Made by a program: the position numbers and the translations under genes | Shown: one piece after another, positions 1 to 7,393 of the stretch | Layout: every line of letters begins with the position of its first letter | Position numbering within the stretch: position 1 is the first letter of the stretch | Assembly (NCBI GenBank): GCA_003250135.1 | Contig: QKHF01000324.1 | Coordinates: 1-11,392, forward strand | Source: Paracoccaceae bacterium | GTDB taxonomy: Bacteria > Pseudomonadota > Alphaproteobacteria > Rhodobacterales > Rhodobacteraceae | Length of the DNA: 11,392 nucleotides | Direction of reading: 5' to 3' | Notes under the pieces: generated by a model | What the model was told of the DNA's origin: nothing | What the model saw: only the letters and a program-made list of their open reading frames with translations | Databases searched by the model: none

Positions 1-570
1 ATCGCCGCGTTCATCGCCTACTCGCGGCGCTTCGCCGAGCCGCTGCGCCAGGTGGGCGGCCTCTACAACCAGCTCCAGGGGGCGCTGGCCGGCGCCGAGC
101 GGATCTTCGAGGTGCTCGACACCGCCCCCGACCAGACCGACCCGCCGGACGGGGAGTCCGCGCCTGCGTATTCCAGCGCCAACGACGCCGTGATGGAGGT
201 GCCGCTGATCGGCAAGATCGCCGCGGGTACGCCGATCGACGCGCTGGAGCATGTGCAGCGCCATGTGGGCGTTCCGGCCGATATGCTGGGCTCGGGCGAG
301 CATTTCGCGCTGTCGGTCGAGGGCGACTCGATGATCGACGCGGGCATCCATGATGGCGACCTCGTGGTCATCCGCCGGCAGGACACCGCCAATGACGGCG
401 AGATCGTCGTGGCTCTGGTCGCAGATCACGAGGCCACGCTGAAGCGCCTGCGTCGCCGCGGCCCTCAGGTGGAGTTGCAGGCCGCGAACCCCATGCACAA
501 GGATCAGATCTATCCTGCGGATCAGGTGCGCGTGCAGGGCCGTCTGGTGGGACTGGTGCGCACCTACTGA
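1..570 (+). CDS. lexA: Chimeric frame: end of an ABC exporter membrane domain joined to the LexA peptidase domain (5' partial)
   Basis: The frame is open from base 1 to the TGA at 568-570 (189 codons). Residues 1-50 read like the last part of an ABC exporter transmembrane domain before the ATPase: FIAYSRRFAEPLRQ, then LYNQLQGALAGAERIFEVLD. From about residue 60 it is the C-terminal half of an alphaproteobacterial LexA: the Ala75-Gly76 self-cleavage bond in KIAAGTP, the nucleophile Ser110 in VEGDSM, the general base Lys148 in ATLKRL, and the usual ending VQGRLVGLVRTY. LexA represses the SOS regulon and cleaves itself when RecA is active on single-stranded DNA. Its N-terminal winged-helix DNA-binding domain (about 70 residues) is absent, so this product could not act as a normal repressor. 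A GTG at 52 gives a 172-residue reading, but it lies inside the ABC-like part and is not a credible start. The LexA identity of the C-terminal half is firm; whether the fusion is real is not. Confidence 0.8.
   Translation: MAAFIAYSRRFAEPLRQVGGLYNQLQGALAGAERIFEVLDTAPDQTDPPDGESAPAYSSANDAVMEVPLIGKIAAGTPIDALEHVQRHVGVPADMLGSGEHFALSVEGDSMIDAGIHDGDLVVIRRQDTANDGEIVVALVADHEATLKRLRRRGPQVELQAANPMHKDQIYPADQVRVQGRLVGLVRTY
148..183 (+). other. Junction between ABC-exporter-like and LexA coding sequence
   Basis: Around codons 50-61 (about DGESAPAYSSAN) the protein changes from the end of an ABC exporter membrane domain to the linker that precedes the LexA cleavage site. By hand count the first 150 bases are about 74% GC; the 60 bases from 181 are about 67%. 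The join is in frame, which has a one-in-three chance of happening at random. It could be a deletion or recombination fusion, or a misassembled contig end. The exact breakpoint cannot be fixed without relatives. Confidence 0.6.
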
Positions 571-2735
571 GAGTTGGACACCGCCGGGTTCCCGGTCCAG
601 AGACGGCGTCCGGCGCGTTCGGCGACGATCGTCAGTCGCGCCGCTTTCCGATCGACGATCTCGACAGCAATAGGCCCGGAATTCACCTCCCGCGGCCCGA
701 TGTAGAGGCAAGGTCCCGCAGGCGGCCGCCAGTTGCGTGGCGCGAGCAGAATCACCTGCTCCTGGCAGAGCGCCTCGAGACGCGACTGCTCGGCGCGCTG
801 CAACTCCCCTTCCAGCCGCCATCCATGGGCGAGATCCGCATGCGCCCAGCCTTTGCCTACGCTTAATCCCGGCCGTTCAGCGGCCTCTTTCGGGCGCGCT
901 GCGTCGCCGTCTCGCCTAAGCCAGGTGGAGGCGGTGAAATCCGAGCGTCCGCCCGCAAAGGAAAGCGCCCTGCCCTCCGGCCCCATCGCGCCGATCTGTC
1001 GCCCACGTTCCGCGATCAGCACATCTGGCCGGTTATCCGCCCACCACAGCGCGATGCCTAGCAGAGCCAGCGCAGCGCCGGCCGCTTTGCCCCAACGCCG
1101 GCAAAGGCAAAGCAGAAGGCCGCCCGCCACCAGAAGCGCGAAAGCAAACGACGGCGCCTCGGCCACGCTCCGCGTCGCGTCTGGCAGCCCGGCCACCCAA
1201 TGCGCGACGGCGAGGATCGTCGCCACGCCGCGGGCCATTACATCGAGAGCCCAGCCCTCCAACCCAAACGGCGCCAAGGCCCCGGCCAACATGGCGGAGG
1301 GCATCACCCACAAGCCCATCACCGGCGCCGCAGCGACATTGGCGATCAGCCCATAGCTGGAGATGCGGTTGAAGTGATGCGCAGCGAAGGGCGCCGTCGC
1401 CAAGCCCGCCACGAGGCTGGTCAACACCAACGCGCCCAGGTAGAGGCCTATCCGGACGAGCGGCCCTGCCCCGCGCCGCGCCTCGCGCCATCGGTCCCGC
1501 GCGTCGCCGTAGACCGCAACCAGCGCCGCGGTGGCTGCGAAGGACATCTGGAAGCCAGGCTCCACCAGGCTCTCCGGCCTGAGCGAGAGAACGATCAACG
1601 CCGCCAGAGCCAACGCCCGCAGCGTCACCGCGGGCCGGTCCAGCAGCACAGCCACCAACGCGACTGCGACCATGATGAAGGCGCGCTGCGTCGCGACGCT
1701 CGCCCCGGACAGCGCCAGATACCCGAGCCCCGCCGCCAGAGCCGCCACGGCGGCGATCTTCTTTCCGGAGATCCGCAATACGACAGGCGGCGCGAGAGCG
1801 ACCAGCGCGCGCGCTGCGGCGAAGATCAATCCGGTGACCAGCGCCATGTGCAAGCCGGAAATCGCGAGAAGATGCGCCAAGTTCGAAGCGCGAAGATCGT
1901 CGAGCGCGCGGGGCGGAATGGCGGCGCGGTCGCCCACCAGGATCGCCGCAGCGAAGGCGCCTTCCGCTTCCGGCATATGAGCCCGCAAGCCCGCAGCGAT
2001 GTCCGCCCTCACGCCGCTGAGCCACATGGCGGCGCGATCCAGCGCACCATCAGGCGAGGTTGAACCGAGCATCGCCAACGGTCCCTCGATACGGCCGACG
2101 GCGCCTAGGCCATCGAACCAAGCACGGCGGCGGAAGTCATATCCCCCGGGCTCAGTCGGACCCGCGGGCGGCGCCAGAAACGCGCTGAAACTGAACCGGT
2201 CTCCAGGGCGAAACTGATCGGCGAGCACGCCGGGCGCCGTGACGCGGATTCGCATTGGCGCATCAGTCAGTCCGTCTATCGCGATCCGGTCGAACAACAG
2301 CCGCGTGGCGCCGTTGCCGCTGCGCGAGGCGCCGAGCAGCCGACCCGCAACCTGATAATCCCCCGCCTCGGCGAGCACCGGCGCTGCGACCAGCCTTGCT
2401 CTGATCGCGCCCGCCGCGAAGCCGAGCGAGGCCAGCAACACCGCTGTGGCGGCCAGCAGCGCAACCGCCCCCGCGCGCCGGGCGGCGAGCAGAAGCGCTA
2501 TGGCCCCTGCGATGAGCCAGACGACGTCGATCACGCGCGGCTCGACAGGCGCAGAAAAGTAGGCGGCCACGCCCGCGCCAAAGGCGACCGGCGCCCAAAG
2601 CGGCGCACGCCGCCAGTCGAAGATCAGGATCGCCGCCAGTCGGCTTGAGATCGCGGCCGTCCTTCGCCATAAAGGCGCGGCGCGCAGCGGCTCTCCCTCT
2701 GCGCCGGTTCGCCCCGATTTCAGCGTCGCGTCCAT
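564..2735 (-). CDS. comEC: ComEC/Rec2 family DNA-uptake channel protein
   Basis: This 723-residue inner-membrane protein is the channel that passes single-stranded DNA into the cytoplasm during natural transformation. The N-terminal hydrophobic segments (about residues 48-115) and the soluble stretch to about 220 match the DUF4131 region. The competence domain follows (about 255-545) with many hydrophobic helices and the family hallmark HLLAISGLHMALV at 288-300, then ATQRAFIM near 348-355 and PGFQMSFAAT at 393-402. The C-terminal 150 residues follow the pattern of alphaproteobacterial ComEC and show no HxHxDH metal-binding motif, so the metallo-beta-lactamase domain of Bacillus ComEC is missing or degenerate. 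The ATG at 2735 is preceded by GGAG- and GGA-like purine tracts. The TAG stop overlaps the lexA stop region by 7 bases, tail to tail, and the start lies 35 bases from the divergent gltX start. Presence of the gene does not show that the strain is competent. Confidence 0.93.
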   Translation of the reverse strand: MDATLKSGRTGAEGEPLRAAPLWRRTAAISSRLAAILIFDWRRAPLWAPVAFGAGVAAYFSAPVEPRVIDVVWLIAGAIALLLAARRAGAVALLAATAVLLASLGFAAGAIRARLVAAPVLAEAGDYQVAGRLLGASRSGNGATRLLFDRIAIDGLTDAPMRIRVTAPGVLADQFRPGDRFSFSAFLAPPAGPTEPGGYDFRRRAWFDGLGAVGRIEGPLAMLGSTSPDGALDRAAMWLSGVRADIAAGLRAHMPEAEGAFAAAILVGDRAAIPPRALDDLRASNLAHLLAISGLHMALVTGLIFAAARALVALAPPVVLRISGKKIAAVAALAAGLGYLALSGASVATQRAFIMVAVALVAVLLDRPAVTLRALALAALIVLSLRPESLVEPGFQMSFAATAALVAVYGDARDRWREARRGAGPLVRIGLYLGALVLTSLVAGLATAPFAAHHFNRISSYGLIANVAAAPVMGLWVMPSAMLAGALAPFGLEGWALDVMARGVATILAVAHWVAGLPDATRSVAEAPSFAFALLVAGGLLLCLCRRWGKAAGAALALLGIALWWADNRPDVLIAERGRQIGAMGPEGRALSFAGGRSDFTASTWLRRDGDAARPKEAAERPGLSVGKGWAHADLAHGWRLEGELQRAEQSRLEALCQEQVILLAPRNWRPPAGPCLYIGPREVNSGPIAVEIVDRKAARLTIVAERAGRRLWTGNPAVSNSQ

Positions 2736-2770
2736 TCCGTCGCCCAGTCTCCGCCAAGGCCAGCCATAAG

Positions 2771-4198
2771 ATGACAGAAGATCAAAACTTACAACCCAAG
2801 GGTGTTGTCACGCGTTTCGCACCCTCGCCGACCGGCTACCTGCATATCGGCGGCGCCCGGACGGCCCTGTTCAACTGGCTGTTCGCCCGCGCCAATGGCG
2901 GAACATTCCTGCTGCGGATCGAGGACACGGATCGCGCGCGCTCGACGCCTGAAGCGACCGAGGCGATCTTCGAGGGCTTGCGCTGGCTCGGGCTCGACTG
3001 GGACGGAGAGGCGATCAGCCAGTTCGACCGCGCCGGCCGGCATCGCGAAGTCGCCGAGGCGATGCTCGCTAATGGCACGGCCTATCGCTGCTACGCCAGC
3101 AAGGAGGAGATCGACGCGGCGCGCGAGGCCGCGCGCGCCGAGGGTCGCCCGCCCCTCTTCCAAAGCCCGTGGCGCGACAAGGGACCGGAGGACTGGCCCT
3201 CAGACGCTCCCTACGCGGTGCGCCTGAAGGCCCCGCGTGAGGGCGAAACAATGGTCGAGGACGCCGTGCAGGGCGTCGTCCGCTGGTCCAACGCCCAACT
3301 CGACGACCTGATCCTGCTTCGCTCGGACGGCGCTCCCACCTACATGCTGGCCGTGGTTGTCGACGATCGCGACATGGGAATTACTCATGTAATCCGCGGC
3401 GACGACCATCTGACCAACGCAGCGCGTCAGACGCTGATCTATCAGGCGATGGGCTGGGACACGCCGATCTTCGCCCATATCCCGCTGATCCACGGGCCGG
3501 ACGGCGCCAAGCTGTCGAAACGCCATGGAGCTTTGGGCGTAGAGGCCTATCGGGACATGGGCTACCTGCCCGAGGCGATGCGCAATTACCTCGCCCGGCT
3601 CGGCTGGAGCCATGGCGACGACGAGTTCTTCACCACCGAGCAAGCCATCGAATGGTTCGGTCTGGAGGCGATCGGCAAGTCAGCCGCGCGGTTCGATTTC
3701 GCGAAACTGGAGCACCTGAACGGCCAGCATATCCGCGCCGCCGATGATTCCGAGTTATTCGCGGAACTGGAAAAATATGCTGCATCGCAACATGCGCAAC
3801 CCTTCCCCGAAGACCGCCGCTCCATGCTTCGGCATGCGATTCCGGGATTGAAGGCGCGCGCCCGAACCTTGAAGGAACTGCTTGATTCCACGTATTATAT
3901 TCTGGCCGACAGACCCCTTGATATTGACGAAAGTGCGGCTAAGATTCTTGCGCCAGACACCCGTGAGCAATTAAGAAAATTGACTTCGCGCCTGCAACAT
4001 GCTACCCGGTGGGATAGCTCCAGCCTTGAGGAGATCGTACGCGCCTTCGCGGAAGACGAGGGTGTCAAGCTCGGCAAGATCGCCCAGCCCTTGCGGGCCG
4101 CGTTGACAGGTCGGGCCGTTTCTCCCGGCGTCTTCGACGTTATGGAGACGCTGGGTCCCGAAGAGAGCCTCGCGCGGATCGCTGATCAGGCGGTCTGA
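2771..4198 (+). CDS. gltX: Glutamyl-tRNA synthetase
   Basis: This 475-residue cytoplasmic class I aminoacyl-tRNA synthetase charges tRNA-Glu with glutamate. The ATP-binding signatures are both present: RFAPSPTGYLHIGG at about 15-28 (HIGH motif) and KLSKRHG at 247-253 (KMSKS motif). The tRNA-acceptor and stem-contact region lies between and after them, and the helical anticodon-binding domain fills roughly residues 320-475. The length is normal for the family. I chose the ATG at 2771 because the family's conserved N-terminus begins just after it and an AAGG sits 11 bases upstream; the open frame runs back to 2645 but that extension overlaps comEC on the other strand and looks non-homologous. 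Alphaproteobacteria often carry two GltX-type enzymes, one possibly misacylating tRNA-Gln for the GatCAB pathway; which type this is cannot be told here. Codon use changes markedly in the 3' third (about 3720-4020), with TTA, AGA and AAA codons. Confidence 0.96.
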   Translation: MTEDQNLQPKGVVTRFAPSPTGYLHIGGARTALFNWLFARANGGTFLLRIEDTDRARSTPEATEAIFEGLRWLGLDWDGEAISQFDRAGRHREVAEAMLANGTAYRCYASKEEIDAAREAARAEGRPPLFQSPWRDKGPEDWPSDAPYAVRLKAPREGETMVEDAVQGVVRWSNAQLDDLILLRSDGAPTYMLAVVVDDRDMGITHVIRGDDHLTNAARQTLIYQAMGWDTPIFAHIPLIHGPDGAKLSKRHGALGVEAYRDMGYLPEAMRNYLARLGWSHGDDEFFTTEQAIEWFGLEAIGKSAARFDFAKLEHLNGQHIRAADDSELFAELEKYAASQHAQPFPEDRRSMLRHAIPGLKARARTLKELLDSTYYILADRPLDIDESAAKILAPDTREQLRKLTSRLQHATRWDSSSLEEIVRAFAEDEGVKLGKIAQPLRAALTGRAVSPGVFDVMETLGPEESLARIADQAV

Positions 4199-4207
4199 CA
4201 CTGAAAG

Positions 4208-4242
4208 GGCTCAGCCAGGGTCCGTCGACCCCGACTGAGTCC
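4208..4242 (+). terminator. Interrupted hairpin after gltX, candidate weak terminator
   Basis: Starting 9 bases after the gltX stop, CTCAG (4210-4214) pairs with CTGAG (4235-4239) and GGGTC (4218-4222) with GACCC (4227-4231), around a CGTC loop. A 3x3 internal bulge separates the two 5-bp stems, and an outer GG/CC can extend the foot. Only three T residues follow (4244-4246), so termination would be weak or need Rho. It could instead be an mRNA-stabilising structure or an operator for gltA. Confidence 0.4.
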
Positions 4243-4317
4243 GTTTGGCGAATGCAGGTGAGGCGAGACAAAAGATGCGCCGGCCCCCCGCCGGGAAAAA
4301 TTGGAAGGGAGTGGAGA
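4243..4317 (+). promoter_or_regulatory. gltA leader with Shine-Dalgarno and a small GC hairpin
   Basis: The stretch before gltA holds a short hairpin (CCGGC 4280-4284, GCCGG 4290-4294, five-base C loop) and then a purine-rich tract with GGGAG at 4307-4311, six bases before the ATG at 4318. That spacing fixes the gltA start and rules out the upstream in-frame ATG at 4252. I see no convincing -35/-10 pair, so a gltA promoter here is only presumed. Confidence 0.5.
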
Positions 4318-5619
4318 ATGAACGCGGAAGTGCAAGAGTCGAAAGCCTCAATCACCGTGGCGGGCAAGAATTTGGACGTGCCTGTCATGAAGGGCACGCT
4401 GGGCCCGGACGTGATCGATATCCGGACGCTGTATGCGAAGCAGGACGTCTTCACCTACGATCCCGGCTTCACGTCGACCGCCGCCTGCGAGAGCAAGATC
4501 ACCTTCATTGACGGCGACAAGGGCGAGCTGCTGCATCGCGGCTATCCGATCGACCAGTTGGCCGAGAAATCGCACTACCTCGAGGTCTGCTATCTGCTGC
4601 TCTACGGAGAGTTGCCGTCCCGCGCGGCGATGGAGGATTTCGAGAGCCGCGTCAGCCACCACACCATGCTGCATGAGCAGATGCTCAATTTCTATCGCGG
4701 CTTCCGCCGTGACGCCCATCCGATGGCGGTGGTCTGCGGCGTGGTCGGCGCAATGTCGGCCTTCTATCACGACTCCACCGACATCAGCGATCCCTGGCAG
4801 CGCGAAGTCGCGACGATCCGCCTGATCGCGAAACTGCCCACCATCGTCGCCTATGCGTTCAAATATGCGAACGGACAGCCGTTCGTGTATCCGCGCAATG
4901 ATCTGGATTACGCGTCCAACTTCCTGCACATGTGCTTCGCTGTGCCGTGCGAGGAATACAAGGTCAGCCCGATCCTCGCGACCGCGATGGACCGCATCTT
5001 CACGCTGCATGCGGATCATGAGCAGAACGCCTCGACCTCGACCGTGCGTCTGGCGGGGTCTTCGGGCGCCAATCCGTTCGCCTGCATCGCCGCGGGCGTC
5101 GCGTGCCTCTGGGGCCCGGCGCATGGCGGCGCGAACCAGGCCTGCCTCGAGATGCTGCGTGAGATCGGCTCGGTCGAGCGCATTCCGGAGTATATCGCCC
5201 GCGCCAAGGACAAGGACGATCCGTTCCGCCTGATGGGTTTCGGCCACCGGGTCTACAAGAACACCGATCCGCGCGCGACGGTTCTGAAGAAGTCGGCCGA
5301 CGAGGTGCTGGAGCTTCTGGGCGTCGAGGACAATCCGCTGCTGCAGGTCGCGAAAGAGCTGGAGCACACGGCGCTCAACGATCCCTACTTCATCGAGAAG
5401 AAGCTGTTTCCCAACGTCGACTTCTATTCGGGCATCATTCTGGAGGCGATGGGCTTCCCGACCTCGATGTTCACCCCGATCTTCGCGCTCAGCCGCACCG
5501 TCGGCTGGATCGCCCAGTGGAAGGAGATGGTCGAGGACCCGAGCCAGAGGATCGGCCGTCCGCGCCAGCTCTACACCGGCGCCGCGCATCGGGATTATGT
5601 CGACGTCGACGACCGCTGA
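4318..5619 (+). CDS. gltA: Citrate synthase
   Basis: This 433-residue enzyme condenses acetyl-CoA with oxaloacetate to give citrate, the entry step of the TCA cycle. It is a type II, Escherichia coli GltA-like citrate synthase, a class usually hexameric and NADH-sensitive. The active-site triad can be placed by motif: His269 in GPAHGGAN, His310 in the signature GFGHRVYKNTDPR, and Asp368 in PNVDFYSG. The HADHEQNAS block at 231-239 is also typical. The N-terminal beta-rich domain of the long bacterial type is present, and the C-terminus (RPRQLYTGAAHRDY) is intact. The start at 4318 follows a well-spaced GGGAG; an upstream ATG at 4252 would add 22 non-conserved residues. It follows gltX by 119 bases and ends in a strong intrinsic terminator, so it is the last gene of its transcript. 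Confidence 0.97.
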   Translation: MNAEVQESKASITVAGKNLDVPVMKGTLGPDVIDIRTLYAKQDVFTYDPGFTSTAACESKITFIDGDKGELLHRGYPIDQLAEKSHYLEVCYLLLYGELPSRAAMEDFESRVSHHTMLHEQMLNFYRGFRRDAHPMAVVCGVVGAMSAFYHDSTDISDPWQREVATIRLIAKLPTIVAYAFKYANGQPFVYPRNDLDYASNFLHMCFAVPCEEYKVSPILATAMDRIFTLHADHEQNASTSTVRLAGSSGANPFACIAAGVACLWGPAHGGANQACLEMLREIGSVERIPEYIARAKDKDDPFRLMGFGHRVYKNTDPRATVLKKSADEVLELLGVEDNPLLQVAKELEHTALNDPYFIEKKLFPNVDFYSGIILEAMGFPTSMFTPIFALSRTVGWIAQWKEMVEDPSQRIGRPRQLYTGAAHRDYVDVDDR

Positions 5620-5643
5620 ACCCGGAACTGACGATTTGCGAAG

Positions 5644-5666
5644 CGGGGCCCTCGGGCCCCGTTTTT
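5644..5666 (+). terminator. Rho-independent terminator of gltA
   Basis: CGGGGCC (5644-5650) pairs with GGCCCCG (5655-5661) around a CTCG loop and is followed at once by five T (5662-5666), 24 bases after the gltA stop. On the other strand the hairpin is not followed by a T tract, so it should work mainly for gltA. Its last base is also the last base of the opposing acetyltransferase stop codon. Confidence 0.9.
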
Positions 5667-6187
5667 CATTCTGGGTCCGAAATCCCGATGGTTGCGCTGC
5701 GCCGCTCCAGAAACGCCACGTCGCGCCAGCCCTTCCATGGACCGAAGGTCATGTAGCCGAGCCCCTTGCGCACGCCGAGCGGCTGGAAGCCGTATTTCTC
5801 ATGCAGGCGGATCGAGGCGACATTGTCGGTGAAGATCATGGTCTGGAGCGACCAAAACCCAGCCGCCTCCGACGCCTCCACCAGCGCCTTGAGCAAGGCG
5901 TCTCCCACCCCCATGCCCTGCGCCCCGTTCGCGATGTAGATCGCCGTCTCGGCGACGCCGGCGTAACAGGGGCGGGACGAAATCGCCGACAGCGCCGCCC
6001 ATCCCAGAAGCTCTCCGTCCCGCTCGGCCACGAGACGCGGAGCCTTCAGCTTGCCGGCGTCGAACTCGGCCCAGGTTCCTGCAGATTCCGCATAGGAGGC
6101 GTTGCCGGTGTCGATGCCCTGCTGGTAGATGCGCAGCACCGCCCCGGCGTCCCCCTCGGTCATCGCTCGGACCGCAACAGCGCTCAT
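5666..6187 (-). CDS. GNAT-family N-acetyltransferase, phosphinothricin acetyltransferase-like
   Basis: This 173-residue protein has the fold markers of a GNAT acetyltransferase, which moves an acetyl group from acetyl-CoA to an amine. The N-terminal strand VAVRAMTEGDAGAVLRIYQ is followed by a Pat/YncA-type core: the acid-containing strand AETAIYI (79-85), the acetyl-CoA pyrophosphate loop QGMGVGDALL at 90-99, and the closing IRLHEKYGFQPLG (126-138). Close relatives are annotated as phosphinothricin or methionine-sulfoximine acetyltransferases, but the substrate cannot be read from the sequence; a house-keeping amine or amino-acid analogue is as likely as a herbicide. Its ATG overlaps the lpxB TGA in an ATGA arrangement, so it is probably translationally coupled to lpxB and expressed with the lipid A genes. 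No direct link to lipid A is shown. The gene ends against the gltA terminator. Confidence 0.88.
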   Translation of the reverse strand: MSAVAVRAMTEGDAGAVLRIYQQGIDTGNASYAESAGTWAEFDAGKLKAPRLVAERDGELLGWAALSAISSRPCYAGVAETAIYIANGAQGMGVGDALLKALVEASEAAGFWSLQTMIFTDNVASIRLHEKYGFQPLGVRKGLGYMTFGPWKGWRDVAFLERRSATIGISDPE

Positions 6188-7386
6188 GCCGCCCCTTTCG
6201 CCCGGTCGATGGCCGCCAAAACCGAGCGTGCGGCCCGGCGCGAGGGCGGCTCTCCGCCCCGGCCCAACAGCGCCAGAGCGCGGCGCGCGCCGTCGATCTG
6301 CTTCTCGCGGGCGGCGGGGTCGACCAGCAGCTCCTCGATCGCCCCGGCCAGCGCCTCAGGCGTGCAGAACTCCTGCAGGAACTCAGGGACGATGTTTTCA
6401 TCCAGCACCAGATTCGCGATGGTCGCCGACTTCACTTTCAACAGGCGCCGCACGATGAATACCGTCGCCGGGGCGCCTCGATACGCGATGACCGTCGGCG
6501 TCTCCATGGCCGCCAGCTCCAGCGAGATCGTGCCGGACGCCGCGAGCGCCACGTCGCAGGCCGCCAGCGCGCGGAACTTGCGGGTCTCGGACTCGGCCAC
6601 CGGCAGATCGCGCGGGTCGAGCAGGACCGGCTTCACCGGCCAATCGGCGACCAGCGCCTTCAGCGGCTCGACAATGGTCTCCGCCGCGGGAACGACGACC
6701 GCGAGGTCCGGGTGGCGCTTGACGAGCATACCCAGAGCTTCTCCGAACACCGGCGCCAGACGCGTGATCTCCGAATTGCGGCTTCCGGGCAGGACCGCGA
6801 TCAGCGGCTGGTCGGGGCTGACACCGATTTCGGCGCGGAACGAGCGATCGTTCGGATCGACATGCGCCGTGCGCTCCACCACTGGATGCCCGACGAAGTC
6901 GCAGGTCATGCCCGCCTCGGTCATGTAGGGCGGCTCGAAGGGCAGCAGCGCCAGCACATGGTCCACATGAGCGGCCATCTTCTTCGCCCGGCCCGGCCTC
7001 CAGGCCCAGACCGAGGGCGCCACGTAGTGGATGATAGGAATGTCCGGCGCCGCCGCGCGCACCTTCTTCGCCACGCGCATGGTGAAGCCCGGGCTGTCGA
7101 TGGTGATCAGCGCATCGGGTTTGGACGAGAGAACCGCCTCGACCGTCTGGTTGATGCGGCGGATCAGATTCGGCAGGCGCGGAAGCACCTCGGCGATCCC
7201 CATGATCGAGGTCTCTTCGATCGGGAACAGGCTCTCGAGCCCCTCCGCAGCCATCGCCTCGCCGCCGACGCCTAGGTATTGAACATGCGCGCCCTCGGCC
7301 GCGAGACCGCGCATCAGAGACGCGCCCAGCCGGTCGCCCGACGGTTCTCCCGCGATCAGGAACAAAGAGAGGGATCGACCAGCCAT
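6184..7386 (-). CDS. lpxB: Lipid-A-disaccharide synthase
   Basis: This 400-residue peripheral inner-membrane glycosyltransferase (family GT19) joins UDP-2,3-diacylglucosamine and lipid X to form the lipid A disaccharide. Family markers are present in order: AGEPSGD at 12-18, the catalytic-Asp region ITIDSPGF (Asp97, equivalent to Asp98 of E. coli), YVAPSVWAWRPGR at 121-133, LPGSR at 199-203, and SGTISLELA at 284-292 in the nucleotide-binding half. The length is normal for the family. It lies 7 bases after lpxI, which makes its substrate, and overlaps the next gene by 4 bases; both imply a shared transcript. I see nothing missing. Confidence 0.97.
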   Translation of the reverse strand: MAGRSLSLFLIAGEPSGDRLGASLMRGLAAEGAHVQYLGVGGEAMAAEGLESLFPIEETSIMGIAEVLPRLPNLIRRINQTVEAVLSSKPDALITIDSPGFTMRVAKKVRAAAPDIPIIHYVAPSVWAWRPGRAKKMAAHVDHVLALLPFEPPYMTEAGMTCDFVGHPVVERTAHVDPNDRSFRAEIGVSPDQPLIAVLPGSRNSEITRLAPVFGEALGMLVKRHPDLAVVVPAAETIVEPLKALVADWPVKPVLLDPRDLPVAESETRKFRALAACDVALAASGTISLELAAMETPTVIAYRGAPATVFIVRRLLKVKSATIANLVLDENIVPEFLQEFCTPEALAGAIEELLVDPAAREKQIDGARRALALLGRGGEPPSRRAARSVLAAIDRAKGAA

Positions 7387-7393
7387 GGAGCGA

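Noticed and set aside
580..598. CCGGG-tt-CCCGG inverted repeat just after lexA as a terminator
   Set aside because: The loop is too tight and no T tract follows on either strand.
1033..2025. A 330-codon minus-strand open frame
   Set aside because: It is an out-of-frame shadow of comEC, very rich in Arg and Gly.
2645..2770. N-terminal extension of gltX
   Set aside because: These 42 codons overlap the comEC start on the other strand, are Arg-rich, and precede the conserved start of GluRS at 2771.
4348..5589. A 413-codon minus-strand open frame
   Set aside because: It is antisense to gltA, is rich in Arg, Asp and Gln with no recognisable motif, while gltA carries all catalytic residues.
5597..6928. 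A 443-codon plus-strand open frame
   Set aside because: It lies wholly antisense to the acetyltransferase and lpxB, has an Arg/Ser/Ala-rich composition with no domain, and is the usual by-product of GC-rich coding DNA on the other strand.
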